Part shown: positions 35,101-43,213 of the stretch, piece after piece | Numbering within the stretch: the first letter of the stretch is position 1 | Layout of the letters: each line of letters starts with the position of its first letter | DNA from: Pedobacter antarcticus | GTDB lineage: Bacteria; Bacteroidota; Bacteroidia; Sphingobacteriales; Sphingobacteriaceae | DNA length: 64,000 nucleotides | Direction: 5' to 3' | NCBI RefSeq assembly: GCF_900112985.1 | Contig: NZ_FONS01000013.1 | Span: forward strand, 41,391-105,390 | Notes under the pieces: generated by a model | The model's input: the letters and a program-made list of their open reading frames with translations, nothing else | Told to the model about the DNA's origin: nothing | Databases searched by the model: none | Position numbers and translations under genes: made by a program

Positions 35101-36541
35101 TGTTATTGCTAGCTATAATTTTCACTTCGTGCTTACGGGCGAGGCCAACCAGTGCTTTGTTCACGACATCTTCATCTTCCTGATTATGCCGCATTACCTC
35201 TATATAGAAATCGTCACCGAATTTCTCTTTCCACCAGAGCAGTGCTTCCTCTGCCTGATTTTCTCCCATATTCAATAACTTACTGGGCACTTCGCCGTAC
35301 AAGTTACCTGACAACACTATGATATCATCTTTATACTGTTCGATAACCGCTTTATCTATTCGCGGCACATAATAGAACCCTTTGGTATAGGCGATAGATG
35401 ACATCTTCGCAAGGTTGTGATAACCTCTTTTATTCTTGGCCAGCAATACCACCTGGTAGCCATTATCCTTCCTTGATTTATCGAGATGATTTTCACATAC
35501 AAAAAATTCACAACCTACAATAGGCGTTATTGCTTGTTCTGATCCGGCTTCTCCCTTCTCAATCGCAGCCTTATTTCTGGCCTCAACACCTTTGTTATGA
35601 TTTAGAACCTGATTTACAAAGTGAAATGCGCCCATCATGTTCGCATGATCAGTCATCGCAACTGCAGGCATACAGTCTGCCGCTGCAGCAGCAATTAAAC
35701 CGGGAATATTTATGGTAGATTGTAATACAGAGAACTGGGTGTGGTTGTGCAGATGCACATAATTAGCCTCCTGAAGTTCTTTCTGATTATCCTGAAGTGC
35801 TTGTTTTGTAATCCCCGGACCTTCGGCTTTAGCTTGTCTTTTACGAATTTCGTCAGAAGCGGCCTTCAGGTTAATATGTTGCAGACCTACTCCCGGAATA
35901 ACACCCGGATTGATCGTTCTGAACTGTTCGAGGTAATCTGGTGCAGCCTGTAACTGAGCGGTACTGAATGTACCCATTTTCAACAGCTGCAGGAAACAGC
36001 GTGTAGTAGCCTCTACGTCGGCAGTAGCATTATGCGCTTCCGCAAAGGGAATACCAAACAAATAATTATGGAGTTCGGTTAGCGTCGACAATTTGAAACG
36101 CCCCCCCCTTCCTCCAGGGATTTTTAACAGGTCTGCAGTAACTTCTGTACAGGTATCCAGCACAGGCATAGTCGCCATCGGACTCTCTATACCCAGTCTG
36201 TAGAACTCAGCCCCCATAATGTTAACGTCAAAACCAACGTTCTGACCGACTATGAACTTCGCTTTGGATAATACTGTATTGAATCGCTCCAATGCATCAG
36301 CCAGCTCAATCCCCTGTTCTGTGGCTAATTCTGTAGAAATACCATGAATACGCTCTGCATCATAAGGGATATTAAAACCATCGGGTCTAACCAGAAAATC
36401 CTGATGCTCTATGAGTTTTCCGGATTCATCATGTAACTGCCAGGCCAATTGTATACACCTGGGCCAGTTATTACTGTCAGATACGGGTGCATTATAATTA
36501 GCAGGTAGTCCGGTGGTTTCGGTATCAAAAATTAAATACAT
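32108..36541 (-). CDS. dnaE: DNA polymerase III alpha subunit with fused N-terminal 3'-5' exonuclease
   Basis: 1477 residues, about 300 more than E. coli DnaE. Residues 1-190 form a DnaQ-type exonuclease: MYLIFDTETTGLP supplies the first Asp and Glu, VGQNVGFDVNI the second motif and HNATADVEATTRC the third. From about 258 a PHP domain starts (YVHLHNHTQFSVL), then the polymerase core with GPGRGSAAGSVVAYCL and the catalytic aspartates in PDIDIDFDDEGR, the HhH region (GLSGIKGVGEKAVESI) and a C-terminal OB fold. It is the replicative polymerase; proofreading is built in, as in related Bacteroidota. Confidence 0.96.
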   Translation of the reverse strand: MYLIFDTETTGLPANYNAPVSDSNNWPRCIQLAWQLHDESGKLIEHQDFLVRPDGFNIPYDAERIHGISTELATEQGIELADALERFNTVLSKAKFIVGQNVGFDVNIMGAEFYRLGIESPMATMPVLDTCTEVTADLLKIPGGRGGRFKLSTLTELHNYLFGIPFAEAHNATADVEATTRCFLQLLKMGTFSTAQLQAAPDYLEQFRTINPGVIPGVGLQHINLKAASDEIRKRQAKAEGPGITKQALQDNQKELQEANYVHLHNHTQFSVLQSTINIPGLIAAAAADCMPAVAMTDHANMMGAFHFVNQVLNHNKGVEARNKAAIEKGEAGSEQAITPIVGCEFFVCENHLDKSRKDNGYQVVLLAKNKRGYHNLAKMSSIAYTKGFYYVPRIDKAVIEQYKDDIIVLSGNLYGEVPSKLLNMGENQAEEALLWWKEKFGDDFYIEVMRHNQEDEDVVNKALVGLARKHEVKIIASNNTYYINKKDANAHDILLCVKDAEKQATPIGRGRGYRYGLPNQEYYFKSSAEMKKLFADLPEAIFNIQEIVDKIEIYKLAREVLLPKFDIPEQFIVAEDANDGGKRGENLYLRHLTYEGAKKRYGELSADIIERLDFELQTIEKTGYPGYFLIVQDFIREARNLDVSVGPGRGSAAGSVVAYCLWITNIDPIKYDLLFERFLNPDRVSMPDIDIDFDDEGRGRVMDYVINKYGANQVAQIITYGTMAAKSSIKDTARVLDLPLFEADKIAKLIPNLKLAKIFNLDEKALKGVLRADEYERVVELKDLAESKSLSAETIQQARILEGSLRNTGIHACGVIITPDDITNYVPVAMAKDSDLYVTQFDNSVVESAGLLKMDFLGLKTLTLIKDTVKLVRLRTGIQLDPDHFPIDDVKTYELFQRGETIGIFQYESSGMQKYMKELKPTVFGDLIAMNALYRPGPLEYIPSFVRRKNGEEEIKYDLDACEEYLQETYGITVYQEQVMLLSQKLAGFTKGEADVLRKAMGKKQKDVLDKMKPKFVAQAAEKGHAPATLEKIWKDWEAFASYAFNKSHSTCYAWIAYQTAYLKAHYPAEYMAAVLTNNMSDIKQVAFFMEECKQMGVQVLGPDVNESILKFSVNNKGEVRFGLSGIKGVGEKAVESIIEERNKSGKYLTIHDFSRRSNTRTVNKKAYESFVYSGAFDSFGYHRAQYFFVGMNDKMNGIEKLIKYSNDFQNSESSTQSSLFGGTIADMIQEPVLPVAAEWSLIDRLKYEKDAIGIFLSGHPLDNYKLELDEFCQHTVRQLSMVNKVRMGDTNEEVLAEFEQVKNRELCVGGLVVLSAQRMTKTGKPFGTITFEDYNDSCELALFGEDFVKFKQFMTEGYFLQIRGRVAERFRKEGDWEFKITSIALLSDLREKLAKSITLQIPIQGISDQIISQIYELIAENQENTEQQNCMLNFTVYDREQQVSLELPSKSLKINPTNQFLEQIKSLNVVHCKLN

Positions 36542-36692
36542 AGATGGGTAATTAAGAATCCTGGCTGATTAAGCCTGATAGACAAAATTACGTTTTTTTA
36601 AATCGCGAATAAAGGATTTTTAAGAAATGGCATTACTAACGCCGGATATTGCTTTGGTAGAATGCGCCAAACACATTAATGAGATTTAAGAT

Positions 36693-37196
36693 TTAATTTG
36701 AGTTCCAGGAAGCATCTTGATGAGAAGATTTCCCAGCGTGTGGATTGACATGAGGCTGACGAACGAGTTTCGCTATCTCATACCCTTTGCGACGACAGCG
36801 TTCGATGATTTCTGCTGCTAGTTCTTCATCCAAAAATGGTTTCCTGGACAAGATGCAGAGCTGCTTTTGCTTGGGATGTCCAACAACAGCATATGAATAA
36901 TCTTCTGCCAGTTCTATAATCCAGTAATCCACTCTTACCGGCCATACAAACTGTGATTTCATCTCAGCATTCCCAGTACCCCGGACCACAAAAAGTTTCG
37001 ACCTCACATATTTTTGACCGTCATCGCCTGGTAACCGGTACGTGGTAAAGACAGCGTAATAACCATCAGGATGAATTACATAGGTTTCCGTAGTATCTCT
37101 CCAGCTCTTATCTACTGTTGCGGGAAGCGCATATATGACAAACCACCTTCCTGCATAAGACATGATATCGACTTTTTCTACCGGTGTATTATCCAT
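36693..37196 (-). CDS. Lipocalin family protein (Blc-like)
   Basis: 167 residues from the ATG at 37196; a longer frame to 37262 offers no signal peptide and is less likely. The lipocalin GxW motif is in SYAGRWFVIYALP, and the closing motif TDY-like block is DYSYAVVGHPKQKQLCILSR. It lacks a signal peptide and a lipobox, unlike E. coli Blc, so it would be cytoplasmic unless the start is mis-set. The ligand is unknown. It lies upstream of dnaE on the same strand, with 151 bp between. Confidence 0.85.
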   Translation of the reverse strand: MDNTPVEKVDIMSYAGRWFVIYALPATVDKSWRDTTETYVIHPDGYYAVFTTYRLPGDDGQKYVRSKLFVVRGTGNAEMKSQFVWPVRVDYWIIELAEDYSYAVVGHPKQKQLCILSRKPFLDEELAAEIIERCRRKGYEIAKLVRQPHVNPHAGKSSHQDASWNSN

Positions 37197-37365
37197 GATA
37201 TGATTTAATGTTTTGCGGATATAAAGCAAATGTAAATTCTTTAAGATAAAACCACGAAGCATACATAAAGTTTTAAAAAGCGTTTTTTAAAACTCCCTTA
37301 ATTTTTCTACCTTGTGCGAATTGTCAGGCGTTTTAACGGGTGTTTTTTAGCCCCAAATTTCCTGA

Positions 37366-37373
37366 TATATTTG
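37366..37373 (+). promoter_or_regulatory. Probable -7 box of mdh (TATATTTG)
   Basis: TATATTTG matches TAnnTTTG and lies 21 bp upstream of the mdh ATG. A T-run near 37343-37348 is the only candidate for the -33 element. Confidence 0.45.
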
Positions 37374-37394
37374 ATCATCATTTAAATATTAACT

Positions 37395-38333
37395 ATGAAG
37401 ATTACGGTTGTAGGTGCAGGAGCCGTCGGTGCTACCTGTGCAGATAATATCGCCCGCAAAGATCTGGCTGAAGAGTTGGTTTTATTAGACATCAAAGAGG
37501 GTTTTGCCGAAGGTAAAGCCATTGACATGATGCAAACTGCTGCTTTACTCGGCTTCAATACCCAGGTAAGCGGAGTAACTAATGACTATAGCAAAACAGC
37601 AGGCTCTGCTGTCGCAGTAATTACTTCCGGTCTTCCCCGCAAACCTGGCATGACACGTGAGGAACTCATTGGAATTAATGCTGGTATTGTTAAAGGCGTT
37701 GCTGAAAATATCCTGAAATATTCACCGGATGCGATTATTATCGTGATCAGTAACCCGATGGATACAATGACTTACCTGGCTCTGCGTTCTTTAGGTCTTC
37801 CTAAAAACAGGATCATCGGTATGGGTGGTACATTGGACAGCGCACGCTTCAGGTATTACTTGAGTGTAGCCCTGAAATGCAATGCCAACGACCTGCAGGG
37901 ATTTGTAATCGGCGGACACGGAGATACAACAATGATCCCACTGACAAGATATGCAACTTACCAAAGTTTACCGGTATCAGAATTACTTGATGAGGCCACT
38001 TTAGCAAAGGTTGCTGCCGATACAATGGTAGGTGGAGCGACGCTAACCGGCCTGATCGGAACTTCTGCATGGTACGCGCCTGGTGCTGCAGGAGCTGCTC
38101 TGGTAGAAAGTATCGTCCGTGACGAGAAAAAATTATTTACCTGCTGTGTATCTCTGGAAGGAGAATATGGTCAGCAGGATATCTGCCTGGGTGTACCGGT
38201 AATTATCGGCCGTAACGGATGGGAAAAAATTATAGACTTTAAGCTGGATGATGCAGAGAAAGCTGCATTTGCCAAAAGTGCTGACGCAGTAAGAAGCATG
38301 AATGCTGTACTTAAAGAAATGAATCTTATCTAA
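37395..38333 (+). CDS. mdh: Malate dehydrogenase
   Basis: 312 residues, LDH-like type of malate dehydrogenase. It has the NAD-binding glycine motif VVGAGAVGATCA, Asp in LLDIKEGFAEGKAIDM, the substrate-binding arginines in SGLPRKPGMTREELI, VISNPMDTMTYLA and the catalytic His in VIGGHGDTTMIPL. It interconverts malate and oxaloacetate in the TCA cycle. The next gene starts immediately after its stop codon. Confidence 0.96.
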   Translation: MKITVVGAGAVGATCADNIARKDLAEELVLLDIKEGFAEGKAIDMMQTAALLGFNTQVSGVTNDYSKTAGSAVAVITSGLPRKPGMTREELIGINAGIVKGVAENILKYSPDAIIIVISNPMDTMTYLALRSLGLPKNRIIGMGGTLDSARFRYYLSVALKCNANDLQGFVIGGHGDTTMIPLTRYATYQSLPVSELLDEATLAKVAADTMVGGATLTGLIGTSAWYAPGAAGAALVESIVRDEKKLFTCCVSLEGEYGQQDICLGVPVIIGRNGWEKIIDFKLDDAEKAAFAKSADAVRSMNAVLKEMNLI

Positions 38334-38789
38334 ATGCAGCGGATTAAAATTCCTTTAAGGCTCATTAGCCTTAATGATGACGGTTTCCACCTTTTGGTGG
38401 AAATTGTTGTTTACGGGCAGAAAAGCTGGGCTGTACTGGACACCGGCGCCTCACGTTCTGTATTTAATAAATCGTTTATTCAGCAATACAGTCTTGACTA
38501 TGCGACTACGGAAACAGGAGCCACTACATTATTCAGTACGACCGATACCGTCCAGACCGTCTTCCCGAAACTTAAGATCGGCAAGCTAAAAATCAAGAAT
38601 TACACTGCTGTCGGCCTTGACCTGGATTCGGTAAATGAGGCGTACCAGCAAATGGGGCACCCTGCTGTGGTAGGAATCGTCGGTTGTGATATTTTGCAGA
38701 CCTACAAAGCGATTATCAACTGTAGCAAGCTGCATATGACATGCAAGCCCAGCTTCGCAAAGAAGAGTAAGAAAAATAAAAAGAAGTAG
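38334..38789 (+). CDS. Retropepsin-like aspartic protease family protein
   Basis: 151 residues. The single active-site motif AVLDTGASRSVFN (Asp in DTGAS) and the downstream VVGIVGCDIL mark an Asp_protease_2 / retropepsin-like fold, which works as a dimer. It has no signal peptide and a very basic C-terminal tail (KKSKKNKKK). It abuts mdh with no intergenic base, so the two are cotranscribed. The substrate is unknown, and some relatives are not proteolytic. Confidence 0.83.
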   Translation: MQRIKIPLRLISLNDDGFHLLVEIVVYGQKSWAVLDTGASRSVFNKSFIQQYSLDYATTETGATTLFSTTDTVQTVFPKLKIGKLKIKNYTAVGLDLDSVNEAYQQMGHPAVVGIVGCDILQTYKAIINCSKLHMTCKPSFAKKSKKNKKK

Positions 38790-38803
38790 AATAAGATTTT
38801 AAC

Positions 38804-38839
38804 AAAAAAAGGTTCCTCTATTATGGAGGAACCTTTTTT
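38804..38839. terminator. Bidirectional terminator between the protease gene and gyrB
   Basis: AAAAAAAGGTTCCTC pairs with GAGGAACCTTTTTT around a short AT loop (38804-38839). It serves both convergent genes. Confidence 0.9.
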
Positions 38840-38858
38840 GTTTAATATGTTTTTCTGA

Positions 38859-40817
38859 CTATGCGTCGATCTTAGCATATTTTGCATTACGCTCAATGAA
38901 CTCTCTTCTTGGTGCAACCTCATCTCCCATTAACATAGAGAAAGTATGGTCACATTCTACAGCATTTTCAATTGTAGCCTGCATTAATGTACGTGTAGCC
39001 GGATTTAAAGTTGTTTCCCACAGTTGTTCTGCGTTCATCTCTCCTAAACCTTTGTAACGTTGAATATGTACGCTTTCTTCTTTACCCTGTCCTTTAAGAC
39101 GTTGAACAGCTATATCACGCTGCTGATCATTCCAGCAATATTCCTGCTCTTTACCTTTTCTAACCAAATAAAGTGGTGGCGCTGCAATATAGACGTAACC
39201 GGCTTCGATAAGTGCTTTCATATATCTGAAGAAGAATGTCAGGATCAGTGTCGTAATGTGTGATCCGTCAATATCAGCATCCGTCATAATCACAATCTTG
39301 TGGTAACGCAGCTTAGTTATGTTTAAGGCTTTATCATCTTCAGGAGTACCGATACTTACACCTAAAGCAGTAAACATATTCTTGATCTCATCATTTTCAT
39401 AGATCTTATGTTCCATTGCTTTCTCAACGTTCAGAATCTTACCTTTTAATGGAAGGATAGCCTGGAAATTACGGTCACGGCCTTGTTTTGCCGTTCCACC
39501 CGCTGAATCTCCCTCGACAAGATACAATTCGCATTTAACCGGATCACTATCAGAACAATCTGCAAGTTTACCAGGTAAACCCGATCCACCCATTACGCTC
39601 TTACGCTGAACCATCTCACGGGCCTTCCTTGCTGCAGCTCTCGCTGTTGCTGCCAGAATAACCTTATTAACGATCATTCTCGCTTCTTTAGGATATTCTT
39701 CCAGGTAAATACCCAATGCTTCACCAACTGCAATATCGACAGCCCCCATAACCTCTGTATTACCCAGTTTAGTCTTGGTCTGTCCTTCAAATTGAGGCTC
39801 CTGAACTTTTACAGATATAACCGCAGTCAGTCCTTCACGAAAGTCATCACCGGTAATCTCAAACTTCACATTTTTCAGTAATCCAGATTTCTCAGCATAG
39901 GCTTTCAATGTACGTGTCAGACCTCTTCTGAAACCTGCAATATGCGTACCCCCTTCATGTGTATTAATGTTATTCACATAAGAGTGTACATTTTCTGCGT
40001 AACTGTCATTGTATTGCAGTGCAAGTTCTACAGGGATACCGTTTTTAATTCCTTCTACATAAATAGGTTCAGGAATAAGGGAAGGGCGTCCGCCGTCAAG
40101 GAACTGTACAAATTCTTTTAATCCGCCTTCTGAATGAAATACTTCATTCAAAAATGTGCCATCTTCCAGCTCTTCACGTTCATCTGTCAGCGTAAGCGTA
40201 ATTCCTTTATTCAGGAATGCAAGTTCTCTCAGACGTGAAGCTAAAGTATCATAACGGTACTCTGTAGTCTGTGTGAAAATCTCGTCATCCGGTGTAAAAG
40301 TGATGATAGTACCTCTTTTATCAGTTGTACCTACTACTTTAACATCATATTGAGGTTTACCTTTGCTGTACTCCTGAACAAAAACTTGTCCTTCGCGATG
40401 TACTTCGGCCTTCAAATGAATAGAAAGTGCATTTACGCAACTTACACCTACACCGTGCAAACCGCCAGATACTTTATAAGTGTCTTTATCGAATTTACCA
40501 CCGGCATGCAGAACCGTCATAACGACTTCCAGTGCTGACCTGTTCTCTTTCTTGTGGATTCCTGTTGGAATACCCCGGCCGTTATCTTCCACGCGAATGG
40601 AATTATCTTTCAGGATATTAACATAAATGGTATCGGCATGGCCGGCAAGTGCCTCATCGATAGAGTTATCTACTACCTCGTATACTAAATGGTGTAAACC
40701 TTTAAATCCTGTATCTCCTATATACATCGAAGGGCGCTTACGCACCGCTTCTAAACCTTCTAATACTTGTATATTATCTGCCGAATAATTTGACTTTGAA
40801 TCTTTTTCTTCGCTCAT
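38859..40817 (-). CDS. gyrB: DNA gyrase subunit B
   Basis: 652 residues from the ATG at 40817. It has the GHKL ATPase domain (EVVDNSIDEALAGHADT, DNGRGIP, GGLHGVGVSCVNALS) and the TOPRIM domain with LYLVEGDSAGGTAKQGRD and the metal-binding DADIDGSH. The short form, without the E. coli insert, is usual here. With GyrA (elsewhere) it introduces negative supercoils using ATP. The upstream open frame starting at 40853 is rejected because it would include the promoter. Confidence 0.97.
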   Translation of the reverse strand: MSEEKDSKSNYSADNIQVLEGLEAVRKRPSMYIGDTGFKGLHHLVYEVVDNSIDEALAGHADTIYVNILKDNSIRVEDNGRGIPTGIHKKENRSALEVVMTVLHAGGKFDKDTYKVSGGLHGVGVSCVNALSIHLKAEVHREGQVFVQEYSKGKPQYDVKVVGTTDKRGTIITFTPDDEIFTQTTEYRYDTLASRLRELAFLNKGITLTLTDEREELEDGTFLNEVFHSEGGLKEFVQFLDGGRPSLIPEPIYVEGIKNGIPVELALQYNDSYAENVHSYVNNINTHEGGTHIAGFRRGLTRTLKAYAEKSGLLKNVKFEITGDDFREGLTAVISVKVQEPQFEGQTKTKLGNTEVMGAVDIAVGEALGIYLEEYPKEARMIVNKVILAATARAAARKAREMVQRKSVMGGSGLPGKLADCSDSDPVKCELYLVEGDSAGGTAKQGRDRNFQAILPLKGKILNVEKAMEHKIYENDEIKNMFTALGVSIGTPEDDKALNITKLRYHKIVIMTDADIDGSHITTLILTFFFRYMKALIEAGYVYIAAPPLYLVRKGKEQEYCWNDQQRDIAVQRLKGQGKEESVHIQRYKGLGEMNAEQLWETTLNPATRTLMQATIENAVECDHTFSMLMGDEVAPRREFIERNAKYAKIDA

Positions 40818-40840
40818 AAATGTTAATAAAAAATAAGATT

Positions 40841-40874
40841 CAAAAATAACCATTTAAGCCCAATTAAAGGCAAA
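40841..40874 (-). promoter_or_regulatory. Probable gyrB promoter (TTTG-N22-TATTTTTG)
   Basis: On the minus strand TTTG (40874-40871) and TATTTTTG (40848-40841) match the -33 and -7 elements with 22 bp between them, ending 23 bp before the chosen ATG. Confidence 0.55.
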
Positions 40875-40929
40875 TGTGGATAACTATTTGATGCTAAACC
40901 GCTAATAATGACGCAAAAAAAACTACATA

Positions 40930-40961
40930 TTTAGGATACTAATTTTGAAATTTTATATTTG
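40930..40961 (+). promoter_or_regulatory. Probable promoter of the lipoprotein OmpH gene
   Basis: TATATTTG (40954-40961) matches the -7 consensus, with TTTA (40930-40933) 20 bp upstream as a weak -33 element; the leader would be about 33 nt. Confidence 0.45.
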
Positions 40962-41000
40962 CTGAAATTTGAATTGAAAACATTTAATAAATTACCATAA

Positions 41001-41606
41001 ATGAATAACAAATCCTTTAAACTAGGCACTCTGGCTACAGCTGTAGCATTAGTTTCCGTAATGGCATCCTGCCAGAATAAAGACAATGGCGCAGCGACAG
41101 GCAGTACCGCTAAAACTGAAACAGCTTCAGTTAAAAGTGGAGAGCCGATTGTTTACGTTGATTCGGACTCTTTATTAACAAAATACCAGTATTTCAAAGA
41201 TTTAAAAGTGAAACTGGATGCAAAATCTAAATCTGCACAAACTGACCTGGCTTCTAAGCAACAAGCCTTTCAACGTGAAGTAGCGCAATACCAGCAATCA
41301 CAAAATACGATGCCTGCTGACCAACGTGCTTCTACTGAAGAAAGATTAGGCCGTAAGCAACAGGAATTACAGACTTATCAGCAAAACGCAGGTGCAGCAT
41401 TACAAAATGAGCAGGCTGAAGAACAGGAAAAACTGTACAACAAAATTGCAGATTACCTGAAAGTATATGCTAAGGGTAAAGGTTATAAAATGGTGCTGAC
41501 TTACCAAAAAGGTAACAGTGCAATCCTATTTGCTGATGCATCACTGGATGTTACAAGTGAAGTTATTGTAGGTTTAAACGAAGGTTATAAATCAGACAAA
41601 AAATAA
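41001..41606 (+). CDS. OmpH/Skp-family lipoprotein (third paralogue)
   Basis: 201 residues. The N-terminus is a lipoprotein signal: hydrophobic stretch then VMASC with Cys29 as the probable lipidated residue, followed by a polar Gly/Ala/Thr/Ser linker. IVYVDSDSLLTKYQYFKDLK is the OmpH core motif, and a Gln/Ala/Lys-rich coiled coil (about 65-150) follows. So this chaperone would be membrane-anchored, unlike the two soluble ones next to bamA. It is divergent from gyrB and followed by a strong terminator, as a single-gene transcript. Confidence 0.88.
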   Translation: MNNKSFKLGTLATAVALVSVMASCQNKDNGAATGSTAKTETASVKSGEPIVYVDSDSLLTKYQYFKDLKVKLDAKSKSAQTDLASKQQAFQREVAQYQQSQNTMPADQRASTEERLGRKQQELQTYQQNAGAALQNEQAEEQEKLYNKIADYLKVYAKGKGYKMVLTYQKGNSAILFADASLDVTSEVIVGLNEGYKSDKK

Positions 41607-41635
41607 ACGTCACGGTATTAAATCTGAAATTAAAA

Positions 41636-41669
41636 CAAAAAATCCCCGCCATATAGCGGGGATTTTTTG
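41636..41669. terminator. Bidirectional terminator after the lipoprotein OmpH gene
   Basis: CAAAAAATCCCCGC pairs perfectly with GCGGGGATTTTTTG around a six-base loop; it serves both the ompH-like gene and the S4 gene on the other strand. Confidence 0.93.
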
Positions 41670-41703
41670 TTTTAATTGTATTGAATAAGTATCCCGCACT
41701 GGA

Positions 41704-42105
41704 TTATTTATCTTCCTCAAACAGGTTATCTGTAAGGTCGTCAATTTCACGCCTGTCCCTCTTAGTCGGTCTGCCTGCACCTCTATCTCTGATCAAAACC
41801 GGAGAATGAAATACGGATTTATAACCTTGTGTTTCTTCCAGTGGAGTAATATCTTTGTATTTGGTTACCGCAATCTTTGACTCCACTCTGTTATAAAGGA
41901 GTTCTACTACTTCTATGATTTTCTTTTCTATACCTTTAGATACCTGATAAACATCTCCCGGTTTAACTATCGCCGAAGCTTTGATATTTTGCCCGTTCTG
42001 TTTTATCCTTCCAGCTTTACATGCTTCAGTTGCTAAAGTTCTGGTTTTAAACAATCTTATTGCCCATAAGTATTTGTCTATCCTTAGTTTTTCCTGCTCT
42101 GCCAT
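41704..42105 (-). CDS. RNA-binding S4 domain protein (HslR-like)
   Basis: 133 residues from the ATG at 42105. The S4 fold is N-terminal: LRIDKYLWAIRLFKTRTLAT, EACKAGRIKQNGQNI and VKPGDVYQV. The C-terminal tail is basic (RDRGAGRPTKRDRREID). Relatives such as Hsp15 bind stalled 50S subunits with peptidyl-tRNA. The function here is inferred from the family. It is divergent from dapD. Confidence 0.9.
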   Translation of the reverse strand: MAEQEKLRIDKYLWAIRLFKTRTLATEACKAGRIKQNGQNIKASAIVKPGDVYQVSKGIEKKIIEVVELLYNRVESKIAVTKYKDITPLEETQGYKSVFHSPVLIRDRGAGRPTKRDRREIDDLTDNLFEEDK

Positions 42106-42182
42106 AAAAATCAAAAATACAGCAATAAAAGATCGCTCAATACATAAAATTCATTTATTTTGCGAATAAATAAAATTTAACA

Positions 42183-43001
42183 ATGATTCAGGATTTGAAA
42201 AAATTAATCGAGGCTGCCTGGGAAGACAGGACCTTGTTAGAATATCCACAATATTGTGAGGCGATTGAAACCGTAGTCATGCACTTAGACAGTGGTGAAA
42301 TGCGCGTTGCAGAACCAGTATTAAATTCATGGGGAATTAACGAATGGATTAAAAAAGCGGTTATCCTTTATTTTCCGATCCGGGAGATGAAAGAAATTCA
42401 GGCCGGTCCTTTCGTGTTCCATGATAAAATGAAATTAAAAACCAATTATAAAGAACTAGGTGTACGTGTTGTACCTGGAGCAAGTGCGCGTTTTGGTGCG
42501 TATATCGCTAAAGGTGTAATTCTGATGCCTTCTTATGTGAACATTGGTGCTTATATTGATGAAGGTACAATGGTTGATACCTGGGCGACCGTTGGTTCAT
42601 GTGCACAAATTGGGAAAAATGTTCACTTAAGTGGTGGTGTTGGTATCGGTGGTGTACTGGAGCCGATTCAGGCTGCACCGGTTATTATCGAAGACAATTG
42701 CTTCCTTGGTTCAAGAGCAATCGTTGTCGAAGGTGTGAAGGTAGAAACTGAGGCTGTTTTAGGCGCGAATGTAGTTTTAACTGCTTCAACGAAAATTATC
42801 GATGTTTCTGGCAGCACTCCTGTGGAATATAAAGGCGTTGTTCCGGCAAGATCTGTAGTTATTCCTGGGAGCTATACTAAGAAATTCCCTGCTGGTGAAT
42901 ACCAGGTTCCTTGTGCGTTAATCATTGGTAAACGTAAAGAATCTACAGATAAAAAAACTTCTTTAAATGATGCGTTGAGAGAAAACAATGTAGCTGTTTA
43001 A
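42183..43001 (+). CDS. dapD: 2,3,4,5-tetrahydropyridine-2,6-dicarboxylate N-succinyltransferase
   Basis: 272 residues, standard length. The N-terminal helical domain is followed by a left-handed beta helix of hexapeptide repeats (VPGASARFGAYIAKGVILMP, GAYIDEGTMVDTWATVGS, IGGVLEPIQAAPVIIEDNCF). It transfers succinyl from succinyl-CoA in the diaminopimelate/lysine pathway, feeding peptidoglycan. It is preceded by its own short upstream region and followed by a hairpin. Confidence 0.97.
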   Translation: MIQDLKKLIEAAWEDRTLLEYPQYCEAIETVVMHLDSGEMRVAEPVLNSWGINEWIKKAVILYFPIREMKEIQAGPFVFHDKMKLKTNYKELGVRVVPGASARFGAYIAKGVILMPSYVNIGAYIDEGTMVDTWATVGSCAQIGKNVHLSGGVGIGGVLEPIQAAPVIIEDNCFLGSRAIVVEGVKVETEAVLGANVVLTASTKIIDVSGSTPVEYKGVVPARSVVIPGSYTKKFPAGEYQVPCALIIGKRKESTDKKTSLNDALRENNVAV

Positions 43002-43008
43002 TCAGATC

Positions 43009-43053
43009 TGGCCAGGGTTTTGTAAATGTGCAAACATTCAATACTCCTGGCCA
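43009..43053 (+). terminator. Hairpin, possible terminator after dapD
   Basis: TGGCCAGG (43009-43016) pairs perfectly with CCTGGCCA (43046-43053), with an inner AATGT/ACATT stem. It is followed by ATCTTATTTTT, a weak T-run. Confidence 0.55.
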
Positions 43054-43213
43054 ATCTTATTTTTCAGATTTAATCTTCCGCCCCCCGGCAGATAATTCAT
43101 AAGACTCGAAGCGAAGATCCCAGCTTTCATTATGTGTATTTTTCATTCTTCCGCCAGCTTGTCGAAATATGGTGCGCATAAATAAATTAGTATAGCAAAA
43201 GCGAAATGAAACC

